NCBI GenBank assembly: GCA_011365055.1
Contig: RDOG01000021.1
Span: 11,886-75,885 of the forward strand
DNA length: 64,000 nucleotides
Direction of reading: 5' to 3'
Source of the DNA: Promethearchaeota archaeon
Lineage (GTDB): Archaea > Asgardarchaeota > Lokiarchaeia > Helarchaeales > RDOG01
In this document: positions 26,714-36,697 of the stretch, one piece after another
Layout: the number at the start of each line of letters is the position of its first letter
Numbering within the stretch: position 1 is the stretch's first letter
The notes under the pieces: generated by a model
Database searches by the model: none
What the model was told of the DNA's origin: nothing
What the model saw: only the letters and a program-made list of their open reading frames with translations
Position numbers and translations under genes: made by a program

Positions 26714-27973
26714 CTACTCGGTTTCATCTATCAATTCTTTATAGAGTTTTAAAAATTCCTCTGAGATACTTTTTGGAGATCTTTGGTAATCACATTTTAT
26801 TCGGTTATATTCTTCTTCATCCCGAATAAGTTCCTTCAATATTTTATCCAATTCAGGTGGTATTTCAACGTGATCGGGTGAAAATAACAGCGATTGATCT
26901 TTACATTTTATTAATCTGGAAGGTATGTTCGAGAAATATTCATTAATTAGTTTATAAGCAGGTTCATACACGGTTAAATCATCATTTGATTCTTCAAGTT
27001 CATTTTTAAATTTCTCTTCAAAATCTTTTGAGAATAGTTTTACTAACTGATTCAACAATTTAGAAGTCTTTGATGCATACATTTCAATCATACAAGATTT
27101 TAATTGATAAACCATTATTTTTCCATCGCCTACACTTATTTCAATATAATCTTTTGTTTTATTATTTTTATTGGTGTCTTTATAGGAATTAATAAGAGGA
27201 TCTGATTCAGGAAAATCTAGTTTCATCCATTGATGTTGAAAAATTAAGGTTCCCTTCTTATTTTTAATTTTCATTTGATATAATATAAAGGGCAAAACAT
27301 ACAGTATCTTAGGTTCCTTTATAATCGCATAAATCGCGATAAAATTTCCAACAGCAAATAAAATTAAACAAATATATAGAATAGGTAATAGCCATATTGC
27401 GATTATATAGAAAATAAATCCAATTAATGCAGCAATGATGTTACCAATAAGATAAATTCCTGCGTATTTTTTAATTTCAAAAGGAGAATTTAAATAATTT
27501 TTTAATGCCCAATACATCATAAGTATCAAGTAAGTCGTATGTAGTAAAGTAATGATTAAGGAAAACCAACCTATCCAAAATATGCCAGGAAACCATACAA
27601 ATATAATTTTTTCTGCTATAATTACATTTGGGTTAAAAATAATCATACAATATATTATATCAAAACAGAAAAAAGGAATTAATATATTTGAATATAATTT
27701 TTCATTTTGAGTGTAATTAATTAGTAATATCATAAGAATGATCTGAGGGTAAAAAAAGAAAGCAGTTATTCTAGCAAATTCAACACTCAATAATAATGAA
27801 TTAATTCCTAAACCAAACCATAAAAAGGTATAATCAATGCAGATAAATCCCATTATTATTAATGCTTGAATTCTTTTACTTTTTGCATTTTTAAAGCAAA
27901 AAATTGCTGCAACTAAAAAAATGGTTGAGGTAATGGAATTAATTATTAAATCTGGAGTAATTTCAAATGTCAT
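26714..27973 (-). CDS. 7-TM membrane protein with cytoplasmic domain (copy B)
   Basis: The 419-residue paralogue of the protein at 23991-25250, with the same design: about seven helices, then the soluble domain from PKILYVLPFILYQMKIKNKKG to the C-terminus. The soluble halves differ at only a few positions. The helices differ much more, as expected if they face different ligands. It overlaps its winged-helix partner by 11 bases. It is probably the original copy, since its unit borders the intact CpXC-domain gene. Confidence 0.75.
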   Translation of the reverse strand: MTFEITPDLIINSITSTIFLVAAIFCFKNAKSKRIQALIIMGFICIDYTFLWFGLGINSLLLSVEFARITAFFFYPQIILMILLINYTQNEKLYSNILIPFFCFDIIYCMIIFNPNVIIAEKIIFVWFPGIFWIGWFSLIITLLHTTYLILMMYWALKNYLNSPFEIKKYAGIYLIGNIIAALIGFIFYIIAIWLLPILYICLILFAVGNFIAIYAIIKEPKILYVLPFILYQMKIKNKKGTLIFQHQWMKLDFPESDPLINSYKDTNKNNKTKDYIEISVGDGKIMVYQLKSCMIEMYASKTSKLLNQLVKLFSKDFEEKFKNELEESNDDLTVYEPAYKLINEYFSNIPSRLIKCKDQSLLFSPDHVEIPPELDKILKELIRDEEEYNRIKCDYQRSPKSISEEFLKLYKELIDETE

Positions 27974-28694
27974 TCAAGTAACCTCCCTTTTTCAAAGCGT
28001 TTTCATTTGAAATTTTTTCAATTGCCAGATTTATAAGCTTAATTTTTTCAGGATTTATGAAAATATTCTTATCATCTGCTTGATTTGAACTAATAATATT
28101 ATATTCCATCAATTTATTTAAATGATAATAAATCTTTTCCCTATTTTCATTTAAATGTCTATGAACCTCGCTTTTTTTAACTTTCTCATGTTTCATGAGT
28201 AATTCAATAATATCCCTATCTAAATCATTCTTTAATAAGAATAGATTTACCGCAACCTCTTCATCCACTTCAATTGGCATAAAAATTGTGTACGTTTCGA
28301 ATCTGACTTTCTTTATTAGATTAAATTTGAGTAGCATTTCCAAATGCCAAATTAAATGCCCTACACTACCTTTATTGGATGCTTGATCGCTAAAAATATG
28401 TTTCTTAATTTCAGTAAAATAAGCACTAACATTATCTGTTAAATAATTATATATCTTTCTTCGATAAGGGTTTATGAGCACGGATTCCCTGGTTAATTTT
28501 GAGCCTTCAACTAATATTCGTTTATTCAGCAGGAGCTGTATTACATCATAAATGGTCTTTTCAGGTAAATTCAGTTTCTTTTTTAACTCGTTCTGGAGAA
28601 GCTCTACCTCCAAACCATTCTTCTCATTAATGATATCTTCTGCAACAACGAATATCTTATCTAAGGTCTCCTGATCTATGTTAAAAGCACTCAT
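27963..28694 (-). CDS. Multi winged-helix regulator (copy B)
   Basis: A 243-residue paralogue of the regulator at 25240-25971, with the same three winged-helix segments and SEVHRHLNENREKIYYHLNK near the C-terminus. Differences are scattered (for example KKHIFSDQASNKGSVGHL against KNFIFCNQSSNKGSAGHL). The promoter region from 28695 to about 28829 is also shared with copy A. Downstream by overlap lies its 7-TM partner. The two proteins probably form a membrane-sensing one-component switch. Confidence 0.75.
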   Translation of the reverse strand: MSAFNIDQETLDKIFVVAEDIINEKNGLEVELLQNELKKKLNLPEKTIYDVIQLLLNKRILVEGSKLTRESVLINPYRRKIYNYLTDNVSAYFTEIKKHIFSDQASNKGSVGHLIWHLEMLLKFNLIKKVRFETYTIFMPIEVDEEVAVNLFLLKNDLDRDIIELLMKHEKVKKSEVHRHLNENREKIYYHLNKLMEYNIISSNQADDKNIFINPEKIKLINLAIEKISNENALKKGGYLNDI

Positions 28695-28829
28695 CCAATC
28701 CTTAAATATCTTGATCTGAAAAATCCCCTTGCTCTATTAATAAAAAAATCTAAAAATTTTTTCTCAATTTTTTATATGTTTTAAATTAGTCTCTATCATT
28801 TAAGCTAATTCCTAGAGCTATGTAAAAAG

Positions 28830-29471
28830 TTAATCTTGATGCTTTTTAAGATTTTTTTTCTTTTTTATAGAATTTCCCGTCTCTTGATTATTTTTTCCTT
28901 TTGGAACTTCTTTATAAGTAATTCTAGATCCTTTAGCTTCTTTTTTTCCTCCACCAAATTTTTCTTCAAGCTTTTTTCCTACCTCTGATACCAATTCAGT
29001 TGAAACTTGCTTTTCTTTGCGAGCTTCTTCTAAAATGCCCCTCAATTCTATCTCTATTTCCTTACGCGCATTTCGAGGCGAAGAAGATTCAGCATTATAT
29101 TCTGAAGACTTTAATTTGATTTGATTTTTATTTTCTTCCTCCTGTTTTGATGAATGTAATAGACGTTCCAACATACCATCCACAGGTTTATCATTTTCAT
29201 CAATCACGCCATATTCGCGGAACATTGTTTTAAATTCCTTTGGTTTTCCAGTCGTAATCGTAAACATGCCCCGAGGACAATTAATAATTACCCAAGTATT
29301 AAGAAAGATTTCTCGACCACATTTATCACAAGTTCGAGTATATAAAGTTCCATCCATAAGTTCTTGGATTAACGAAGATCCTCCCATAAACGTGTTTATG
29401 CTCGAAGGATAAAGAAATCTTTGTACGTTCCCACAAGAGCATTCAACGTTCTTTGTAACATAACTGGTCAT
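28830..29471 (-). CDS. CpXC-domain protein
   Basis: A 213-residue protein. The first 75 residues are a CpXC-type zinc-ribbon-like domain: VECSCGNVQRFLYPSSIN, then YTRTCDKCGREIFLNTWVII and a strand NCPRGMFTITTG. The rest is a low-complexity, charged, probably disordered tail with a helical stretch (RKEIEIELRGILEEARKEKQ) and a lysine-rich end. Zinc binding is likely through the CxC and CxxC pairs. Function is unknown. The stop region was copied when the cassette downstream was duplicated. Confidence 0.72.
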   Translation of the reverse strand: MTSYVTKNVECSCGNVQRFLYPSSINTFMGGSSLIQELMDGTLYTRTCDKCGREIFLNTWVIINCPRGMFTITTGKPKEFKTMFREYGVIDENDKPVDGMLERLLHSSKQEEENKNQIKLKSSEYNAESSSPRNARKEIEIELRGILEEARKEKQVSTELVSEVGKKLEEKFGGGKKEAKGSRITYKEVPKGKNNQETGNSIKKKKNLKKHQD

Positions 29472-29522
29472 TTCTCATCCCTTGTAAAAAAAAAGGTATT
29501 GGATTAATTTAAAGAAATAATT

Positions 29523-30530
29523 TTAATTATTTGAATGTTCGCAATAAGTAACCATCACTTCTTGTAATTTTTTAAATTCGGGAAATTTTTTGGATATTTT
29601 AAAAATATTCATCCCAACTAATTTAGAAATCTCCGAATTTTTATATAGACTTTTTACTTTTTTGATGCGACCATTCGTAATCAAAAAATCCGCATCTAAT
29701 CTTGTATCATGATAAATAAATGCTCCATTTTTTATTTTAATATAAACTCTTGTCTTATCTATAGCATCTCTTTTTCTAAAGTTCCAATAATGTTGAGTAT
29801 ATTCTTCTTCAACTTCATTTAATTTATCTAAATTAATATCATCAAATTCTTTTAAACGTAATTTTTTGTTTAAAACACTTTCAAAAGCAAAACGCAATCT
29901 ATCAATAACTTCGTCAACAGAAATATTTTGCCTGGGTAACTCTCTTTTAAGCGTAGTAACATATTTTTTTGCTTGTTCCAATATTAAACTTCGAAAATTT
30001 TCACTTGGAACATTTAATGCGTTGCAAAATTTTTTGTGGTTAAAGTCTAAGAGAATGTTCCCTATAACTACTCCAGCTTTTTCAATTGAAGCTGCTCCTG
30101 TTCCTGATATCTTTCTATTTTTAATAACGATTTCATTATAATTTATACTAGAATCCAAATTAAGATTTTTTAAATATTGATTAGGTCCTTGTAAAGCAAG
30201 TGCATATAACTTTTTAATAGGCACAGGAAATGCCATTTCATTAAGAATTACATTAAAAAAAACTTGATTTTTTTCTAAAAGAACCAAACCTCCTCCAGAC
30301 ATTCTTCTAACCAACTGAATATCGTTTTTCTTACAATAATTAATGTCAACTTCTTCATAAAAATTTTGATGAAATCCACAACTCATTGAACTCTTATTAG
30401 TTGTAGTTAAAAGTATGCAATTTATGTCGGGCATGTTAGACAAAGAAGTTGCTAATGCATGATATATGGTATGAACTCGAATCGGGTCTAAATCTTTCAA
30501 TATGTATAAATGCCATTCTTTTTTTGACAT
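29523..30530 (-). CDS. lplA: Lipoate--protein ligase A family protein
   Basis: A 335-residue enzyme with the BPL/LplA catalytic domain. It has IQLVRRMSGGGLVLLEKN for the RRxGGGxV loop, then IVIKNRKISGTGAASIEKAG with the lysine that holds lipoyl-AMP, and VIGNILLDFN. A C-terminal accessory domain follows, as in full-length LplA. It attaches lipoate to E2 or GcvH proteins. I choose the ATG at 30530, because GGTGGGG lies about nine bases upstream of it. The longer ORF start at 30548 overlaps this RBS. No lipoylated target gene is in the window. Confidence 0.82.
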   Translation of the reverse strand: MSKKEWHLYILKDLDPIRVHTIYHALATSLSNMPDINCILLTTTNKSSMSCGFHQNFYEEVDINYCKKNDIQLVRRMSGGGLVLLEKNQVFFNVILNEMAFPVPIKKLYALALQGPNQYLKNLNLDSSINYNEIVIKNRKISGTGAASIEKAGVVIGNILLDFNHKKFCNALNVPSENFRSLILEQAKKYVTTLKRELPRQNISVDEVIDRLRFAFESVLNKKLRLKEFDDINLDKLNEVEEEYTQHYWNFRKRDAIDKTRVYIKIKNGAFIYHDTRLDADFLITNGRIKKVKSLYKNSEISKLVGMNIFKISKKFPEFKKLQEVMVTYCEHSNN

Positions 30531-30548
30531 CAAAATAGACCCCACCAT

Positions 30549-31007
30549 TCCAATTATTTTTCTAATTAAACATGGTATAATATAAACAAATAAAAGATTA
30601 AAAATATTTTAGATTTTTACTAAAAGAATTTTGAGCTGGACTTAAAACCAAAGCTTCATTAATATTTAGTTGAATTCTAATTTATCAATTTAATTTCTTT
30701 AACATCAAATATGTATTTTCACCGAAAGATTTTGGAATCCAACAATATAAATTTAAAAAATATTATTTAGATGAATCTAAGCATCTAAAACTTAAGTTTT
30801 AATTCTTTTGGATTTTAAAATACTACGGTAAACACATATATTTAATAGTTGAATGGAATTTAAGAGATTTTTAAAGATAATTAATGAAACAAATGCGTTA
30901 TACAAATTATAAAATTTAAAAAGAAAAAGGTAAATCATTCTGGTTTTTTCAATTTAATCATGCAAAAATTTGAAACTGATTAAAATTCATTTACATTTAT
31001 TTTTCAA
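30549..31007. other. Gene-free AT-rich interval
   Basis: I see no supportable gene, RNA or repeat here. It holds the lplA upstream region and the 3' flank of vapC. A short perfect palindrome at 30787-30800 is built from A/T runs and is not distinctive. Confidence 0.6.
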
Positions 31008-31418
31008 TTAAATTAATGGAATTTCATTTGAATTGATAACATTTCCATATTTCTTTCCAATTGTTATCATTTTAATATCATCTGAAACAAGCGTGAAATT
31101 GGATTTATGAGCAAGATATATGAATGAAGCATCATAAAAAGTTATTTTATTTTCAAAGGCAATATTTAAAGTACTTTCAAAATCTTCTATATTCAACTTC
31201 AATATCCTAAAAATATTCCAAATCAATTCTATTGTTTCCCTTATCTTCTTGATTTCATCTTTATTAAATAATTTTCGATGATCAAATTTCCATAATACAT
31301 TTCCTAATTCATAATAGCTCAAGTCTAATAAATTATGACCTTTAAAAATTTTAATTGCTTTATCAGGTTTATCTTGAATGATGTTGATAATGGTGCTTGT
31401 ATCAAATAAATAAGTCAA
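31008..31418 (-). CDS. vapC: PIN-domain toxin VapC (second pair)
   Basis: A 136-residue PIN-domain ribonuclease with Asp6 (YLFDTSTIINI), Glu37 (SYYELGNVLW), Asp96 (TFYDASFIYLA) and Asp113/114 (VSDDIKM). The pattern YDASFIYLAHK is close to the archaeal VapC consensus. Its start overlaps the antitoxin stop by four bases. It is not closely similar to the VapC at 21787 and belongs to a different subgroup. Confidence 0.85.
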   Translation of the reverse strand: MTYLFDTSTIINIIQDKPDKAIKIFKGHNLLDLSYYELGNVLWKFDHRKLFNKDEIKKIRETIELIWNIFRILKLNIEDFESTLNIAFENKITFYDASFIYLAHKSNFTLVSDDIKMITIGKKYGNVINSNEIPLI

Positions 31419-31645
31419 TGGTTTTCCCTTTCCTCATTTATCATACTTATTATTTCTTTATTAGAAATTTTTTTTAGAATTTTGCTTACTTCATGAATCT
31501 TTTCGTTCATTATTTGTTCCTCATGTTCACTTATTTCTTTATCAACTGCGTTCCTAATCATATTTGTAATATTAATATTTAATTCATCTAACTTTTTTTT
31601 CTTCTGTTTCTCTATTTTTGCTGATATAGTAGAATAATCTGCCAT
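31415..31645 (-). CDS. vapB: VapB-like antitoxin (second pair)
   Basis: A 76-residue protein starting MADYSTISAKIEKQKKKKLDEL, a beta strand plus two helices (NITNMIRNAVDKEI), then a long helical C-terminal arm to bind the toxin. The ATG at 31645 is chosen because GTGAT lies just upstream and the family N-terminus starts there. A longer in-frame extension lacks support. An 11-bp inverted repeat lies about 40 bases upstream. Confidence 0.75.
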   Translation of the reverse strand: MADYSTISAKIEKQKKKKLDELNINITNMIRNAVDKEISEHEEQIMNEKIHEVSKILKKISNKEIISMINEERENH

Positions 31646-31685
31646 AATTATCACAATAAGATTTTTCATAACTCGTATTACAAAA

Positions 31686-31696
31686 CAGTAATACTG
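31686..31696. promoter_or_regulatory. Candidate operator of the second vapBC pair
   Basis: CAGTAATACTG is a perfect inverted repeat around a central base, placed 41 bases before the vapB start on the minus strand, in the core promoter zone. It does not resemble the palindrome at the first vapBC pair. Confidence 0.35.
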
Positions 31697-31812
31697 AATT
31701 ACCAATATATACTTTATGAAAACTGAATTTCTTTAGTTAGTATTTGAAAATTTTGTAATCCAAAAATAGATTACAGATGTTTATCTATAAGCAGAGCTTG
31801 AGTTCCATTTCT

Positions 31813-31830
31813 TTGGATTTTAAAATCCAA
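31813..31830. promoter_or_regulatory. 18-bp palindrome upstream of the TPR gene
   Basis: TTGGATTTTAAAATCCAA is fully self-complementary and lies about 75 bases before the TPR-protein ATG. Fourteen of its bases recur near 30810. It could be an operator or the base of a hairpin. Confidence 0.35.
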
Positions 31831-31905
31831 GAAAATCACCCAAATATAAATAAGAACATTAACTTGATATTCTTGTTATTTATTATTGTATTTATGGGAT
31901 CTTAA

Positions 31906-34578
31906 ATGACTGAAAAACCAAATATTGAGGACGTACTAGAAAAAGGTGATGCTCTCTTTGAGGAAAAAGAATATGAAAAAGCTCTTTTAATTTATGAAGG
32001 TGCAATTAAGCTTGAACCAAATAATGTACAAGCCTGGAAAATGAAAGGTAATGCTTTATATGCACAAAAAAAATATGATGATGCACTTGAATGCTATGAA
32101 AAAACACTTGAATTAAATCCAAATTTTGCTATAGGTTATTATAACAAAGGAATAGTGCTTCAAATTAAAAATAAAAATGAAGAGGCCCTTCTGTGTTTTG
32201 AAAAATCATTGGAATTGGATCCTGATTATATCGAAGCATGGGTTGATAAAGGAAATATTTTGGCAATAATGGATAAATTTGAAGAAGCCATTGAATGTTT
32301 CGATAACGTATTAAAAGTTCAGCCTCATGATATGCCTGCATTATGGCATAAGGGAATTGCTTTGTCTGATTTGGGTCGGCATAAAGAAGCTATAGTTTGT
32401 TATGATGAATTATTAAAAAAAAATTCTGATGAAAAGGATATATGGTTTGAAAAAGGACAAGAATTAAGGAGTTTAAAGTGTTTTGAAGAATCTTTATCTT
32501 GTTTTGAAAAAGTAATTGAACTGGATTCGAATGATAAAAGAGGATGGGGCAATAAAGGCATATGTTTGAGGGAGTTGGACGAATTTGAAAAAGCAATTGA
32601 AAGTTTTGATAAAGTTATTGAAATTGATCCAAGTGATGTGCTCGCCTATACTAATAAAGGATTTGTTTTTGATTTATTAGGTGAAATTGATCAAGCAGTA
32701 GATTGTTATAATAAGGCTTTAGATTTAAATCCTAAAAATCTTTTTGTGCTAAAAAATTTATCAGGAATGCTATATGAAGCAAACAGACATGAAGATATTC
32801 TGATTTATTATGATAAAATACTTGAAATAGACCCTGAAGATGTTGATATCTTATGTAATAAAGGAAATGTTTTAGACATGCTGAATCGACTTGAAGATGC
32901 CTTGGATGTTTATGATACGGCGATTAAATTAAATCCAGATAACGCTAATGTCTTATATAATAAAGGAATTGCATTGTATAACGCCAAAAGATATGAAGAA
33001 GCATATGAATATTTTGAACAATCGACCGAATTAGATCCAACATTTAACCTAGCATGGTCATATAGATTTAATAATTTGGCTAAACTTGGAAGGCAAGATG
33101 AAATTTTTGAAATTTTAGATGACTTAATAAAAGATTTTCCAGATAATGATTTTTATTGGCTCGAAAAAGGCATTCAGTTGAATAATTTGGAACGTGATGA
33201 AGAAGCACTTGAATGTTATCATCGAGCTCTTGAAATTAATCCAGATAACATGAATGCTTGGGTTCAAAGAGGCATTAATTATCGATATCTCAATGATTTT
33301 GAGAATGCAATAAAAGATTTTGACAAAGCACTTCAATTTAATAATGAAAATCAAACTGCTTTATATGAAAAAAGCTATGCTCTTAATCTATCTGGTCAAT
33401 TCACTGAAGCTTTAGAAACCATTGAATTACTATTACAAATTAATCCTGTGCATGTTACAGGACTTAGTGAAAAATCTTATTCTTACTACAAGTTAGGTAA
33501 ATTAGATGAAGCTCTATCAGCTTTGGATCATCTATTAGAAATTAATCCTACATATGTGGGAGCTTTAAATAATAAAGCTATAATATTAATGGATTTGGGT
33601 CGCACGGAAGAATCAATTGATTGTTATGATAAAGCGATTGAGATAGATCCTAAGTATCAACAAGCTTGGAATAATAAAAGAGAGAGTTATTTTAAACTCG
33701 GTCAGTATGAAGAAGTGATTAAATGTGCTGATGAACATTTAAAGTTCAATCCTGATGACTTCTATATTCATTATCAGAAAGCATTGGCTTATGATTATCT
33801 CTTCCAATATCAAGATGCAATTAAAAGTTATGATAAAGTAACTGAATTAAATCCCACCTATATTCCAGCATGGGGCAACAAGGGTTTAATGTACTCACTC
33901 ATAGAGGAATTTGAGAAGGCAATAGAATGTTACGATGAGGTTATTAAACTTAATCCAAATGACATTCTTGCATGGAGAAATAAAGGGATTTCATATTCTA
34001 AATTACAAAAAGATTATACGGCAATCAACTGTTTTGAAAAAGCTATAGAAATAGATCCAGATGATCCAAATGCTTGGTATGATTTAGCAATGGTTTTAAG
34101 ATATAAAAATCCAAAAAAAGCGAGAATTACATTCGAAAAAAGCATAGAATTAAATCCTAAACATTTAGGGTTTATGAACGATTATGGTAATTTTTTAACA
34201 GATGAAAAAGATTTTGAAAAGGCTATTGAAATTTACAAAAAAGCGTTAGAAGTTGATCTTGAAGCTGCATTCATTTGGAATAGCTTGGGTGTAGCATTTG
34301 ATTTATGTGATCGTGTTGATGAAGCTATTGATGCTTATCAAAAAGCCATTAAACTGGATGAAAATTATTTATTCGCATGGCATAATTTAGGAATTGCATT
34401 AGAACGAAAACATGATAATGCAGGTGCAATCAAAGCATATCAAAGAGCTATAGAGATAGATCCCAGTTTTCAAGGTGCAAAAATAAATCTAGAAAAATTA
34501 CAAAAATCAGACGCACAAGACCCGGATTCACAAGATGAAATTAGTAAAAAAAATAGCAAAATGCAAGAACCAGATTAA
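31906..34578 (+). CDS. Giant TPR-repeat protein
   Basis: An 890-residue protein made of about 25 tandem tetratricopeptide repeats of 34 residues. Typical units read AWxNKGxxLxxLxxxEEAIxCYDKAIEIDPxx. A short acidic and hydrophilic tail follows (DAQDPDSQDEISKK). There is no signal peptide or membrane segment, so it is a cytosolic scaffold. Partners cannot be inferred, but such proteins are abundant in Asgard genomes. Repeats are diverged, so the array is old. It converges with the cyclase gene, with stops four bases apart. Confidence 0.92.
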   Translation: MTEKPNIEDVLEKGDALFEEKEYEKALLIYEGAIKLEPNNVQAWKMKGNALYAQKKYDDALECYEKTLELNPNFAIGYYNKGIVLQIKNKNEEALLCFEKSLELDPDYIEAWVDKGNILAIMDKFEEAIECFDNVLKVQPHDMPALWHKGIALSDLGRHKEAIVCYDELLKKNSDEKDIWFEKGQELRSLKCFEESLSCFEKVIELDSNDKRGWGNKGICLRELDEFEKAIESFDKVIEIDPSDVLAYTNKGFVFDLLGEIDQAVDCYNKALDLNPKNLFVLKNLSGMLYEANRHEDILIYYDKILEIDPEDVDILCNKGNVLDMLNRLEDALDVYDTAIKLNPDNANVLYNKGIALYNAKRYEEAYEYFEQSTELDPTFNLAWSYRFNNLAKLGRQDEIFEILDDLIKDFPDNDFYWLEKGIQLNNLERDEEALECYHRALEINPDNMNAWVQRGINYRYLNDFENAIKDFDKALQFNNENQTALYEKSYALNLSGQFTEALETIELLLQINPVHVTGLSEKSYSYYKLGKLDEALSALDHLLEINPTYVGALNNKAIILMDLGRTEESIDCYDKAIEIDPKYQQAWNNKRESYFKLGQYEEVIKCADEHLKFNPDDFYIHYQKALAYDYLFQYQDAIKSYDKVTELNPTYIPAWGNKGLMYSLIEEFEKAIECYDEVIKLNPNDILAWRNKGISYSKLQKDYTAINCFEKAIEIDPDDPNAWYDLAMVLRYKNPKKARITFEKSIELNPKHLGFMNDYGNFLTDEKDFEKAIEIYKKALEVDLEAAFIWNSLGVAFDLCDRVDEAIDAYQKAIKLDENYLFAWHNLGIALERKHDNAGAIKAYQRAIEIDPSFQGAKINLEKLQKSDAQDPDSQDEISKKNSKMQEPD

Positions 34579-34581
34579 AAT

Positions 34582-35379
34582 TTATTCTGGAACCGTCGCT
34601 ACCGCTCGAACCCATCCACTACTTGCTTTCTTTATCTTTATTGGAAAGCAATAGATAGTGGCTCCAATTGGGGGTACTTTATCCAAGTTAGTTAATTTTT
34701 CCATTTGGAAATAACCTAATTCAATGCCTGCAAAATGACCTTCCCAAATTATCTCTGGAATTGGATTGCCCTCTTTAAGTGATTTTTTCCATTTCTCACC
34801 TGTCATTAAAAATGGGGCATCCCAAGACCAAGCATCTGTTCCTACTATATGAACTCCTTGCCTGACTAAATGTAATGTACCTTCTTTTCCAACCCCAACA
34901 CCATGATTAATGAAATCTCTCGTTCCAAAATATTTTGCCGCAGTTGTATGAATGCAAACGACGTCACCTTGTTCTATTTTATGTCCAATTTCTTTTAATT
35001 TTTTATCAATGTCTTTAGGAGTTATAATATATCCGTCCTCAAAATCCGTGCAATCCAAAACTATTAATGGTGCTATTCCCCATTCTAAAGGAAATTGATC
35101 TATGGTCATGGCTGGTCTCTCACCTATCTCTCTATCTTGAATTGGGGCAAAATGCCAAGGTGAATCCATGTGGGAACCGCTGTGAGTACTTAATGTTACT
35201 GTTTCTGTAGCCCATCCTTTTCCTATAGGTAGGTGTTCTGGCTTCAATTTCCAAAAAAAAGCCATCATTGCATTCGTACCTTCTTTATGATCACTATATT
35301 CTACTCTTGGTGCCGTTAATTGAGGATCACATAATGTATCGTTTGCAATTGGAATTGATAAATCAATAAATTTCACCAT
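34582..35379 (-). CDS. Cyclase-family metal hydrolase (kynurenine formamidase-like)
   Basis: A 265-residue protein with the family's metal site HSGSHMDSPWHF (HxGxHxDxPxH), the starting block FIDLSIPIANDT, and a later GVHIVGTDAWSWD that supplies further active-site residues. Members hydrolyse amides such as N-formylkynurenine or cyclic substrates; the substrate here is unknown. GAGGTGAT lies directly upstream of the ATG. It is single, between the TPR gene and the divergent DUF362 gene. Confidence 0.85.
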   Translation of the reverse strand: MVKFIDLSIPIANDTLCDPQLTAPRVEYSDHKEGTNAMMAFFWKLKPEHLPIGKGWATETVTLSTHSGSHMDSPWHFAPIQDREIGERPAMTIDQFPLEWGIAPLIVLDCTDFEDGYIITPKDIDKKLKEIGHKIEQGDVVCIHTTAAKYFGTRDFINHGVGVGKEGTLHLVRQGVHIVGTDAWSWDAPFLMTGEKWKKSLKEGNPIPEIIWEGHFAGIELGYFQMEKLTNLDKVPPIGATIYCFPIKIKKASSGWVRAVATVPE

Positions 35380-35542
35380 ATCACCTCAAATATGAAAACT
35401 TTCTTATTTATATGCTGTTTTAATAAATTTCGTAAACCAAATTTTCTATTAATCAATCTCACTAAAACTTTTTTAATCCAATGTTAAACCTATAATCAAA
35501 TAATCATCAAAAATTATATTTTAAGGATTGGAGACGTTACAT

Positions 35543-36697
35543 TTGGCAGAAAAAATTTATTTTACGAGTGCACGATCGTTTTTAGATCCAAACAAAGTAG
35601 CAAGAGAAGAAATTTCTATATTTCAAAAGAAAATTTCTCTGATTGAGAAATTCAAACGAATTATAGAAGAATCTAAAATTTTTGAAGATATAATGCCTCA
35701 TGAAAATGTTGTAATTAAAATGCATTTCGGTGAAATTGGAACTACTAGGACGATTCGTTCAGTTTTCATACGTACTTTAGTAGAAATGCTTAAAAAAAAG
35801 ACTAATTATATATGTATCACGGAATCTTCAGGTCTAGGTTTATCAACTGAAGGTACTTACGGAATTGGAAGAATTCAAATTGCCCAGTATAACGGATATA
35901 CATCCGAATCATGCGGAGCACCAATAATTCCTAATGATGGCTTAAAAGGTCTTAATTATATAACTGTAAAACCATCCAAATTTCACACTTTAAACCAAGT
36001 TCATTTAGGAAAATTGTGTACCGAAGCTGATAAAATCATCGTGCTTTCTCATTTTAAAGGTCATATAGAAACGGGATTTGGTGGAGCTTTAAAAAATATC
36101 GGTGTTGGTTGTGCAGCAAAACCTTCAAAATACGGGATTCACTTTGAAAAATGGAATGAACCACCAGTTATTGATTTAGATAAGTGTACGAAATGTAATA
36201 AATGCATTGAGATTTGTCCTGCTGAAGCAATTGAAAATTTTCAGATTCTAAAAGAAAAATGCAAGTTATGTTGGGGTTGTGGAGATACTTGTGAAGTAAA
36301 AGCAGTTAAAATAATTTGGATTACGCCTTTAGAGACTCAAAAAAGAGTATGCGATGTAATAAGAGGATTTTTCGATATAGTTGGGAAAGAAAAAATAAGA
36401 TATATCAATTTTATGATGGATTTAACACCTAGTTGTGATTGTGTTCCTCATAGTGACGTGCCAGTCCACCCTGATGTTGGAATTTTTATTGGTAGAGATA
36501 TTATTGCTATTGATAAGGCATGTTTGGATGTTTTGGAAACGCTACCATTAATTGAAAAACCATATTCTGAAGGTATTACTTTTGAACAATATTGGGAAAA
36601 AACTGGCAATCCTATTCTCAAAGAATTTATCAAGGCGGCTAAAAACTTGGATTTAGGTTCTGAAAAATATGAATTAATTAAACTTGAACCTAATTAA
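35543..36697 (+). CDS. DUF362 protein with 2x[4Fe-4S] ferredoxin insert
   Basis: A 384-residue protein. The DUF362 body starts with KIYFTSARSF and holds VVIKMHFGEIGTTRTIR and SHFKGHIETGFGGALKNIGVGC. Two ferredoxin motifs follow at about residue 220: CTKCNKCIEICPAEAI and CKLCWGCGDTC. The function is unknown; such proteins bind Fe-S clusters and are common in anaerobes. I place the start at TTG 35543, because GGAG lies ten bases before it. The TTG at 35528 overlaps that RBS. Confidence 0.85.
   Translation: MAEKIYFTSARSFLDPNKVAREEISIFQKKISLIEKFKRIIEESKIFEDIMPHENVVIKMHFGEIGTTRTIRSVFIRTLVEMLKKKTNYICITESSGLGLSTEGTYGIGRIQIAQYNGYTSESCGAPIIPNDGLKGLNYITVKPSKFHTLNQVHLGKLCTEADKIIVLSHFKGHIETGFGGALKNIGVGCAAKPSKYGIHFEKWNEPPVIDLDKCTKCNKCIEICPAEAIENFQILKEKCKLCWGCGDTCEVKAVKIIWITPLETQKRVCDVIRGFFDIVGKEKIRYINFMMDLTPSCDCVPHSDVPVHPDVGIFIGRDIIAIDKACLDVLETLPLIEKPYSEGITFEQYWEKTGNPILKEFIKAAKNLDLGSEKYELIKLEPN

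Larger units (their letters stand above)
26714..28865. repeat. Source copy of the 2.1-kb duplicated cassette
   Basis: Similarity to 23991-26136 runs through both genes and the upstream region, and into the last codons of the CpXC-domain gene, whose stop is at 28830-28832. Matching landmarks include the TCTATTAATAAA leader block and CTCTATCATTTAA before the gene end. Confidence 0.75.

Noticed and set aside
30787..30800. AAAACTTAAGTTTT palindrome
   Set aside because: It consists mostly of A and T runs in a gene-free interval with no promoter context.
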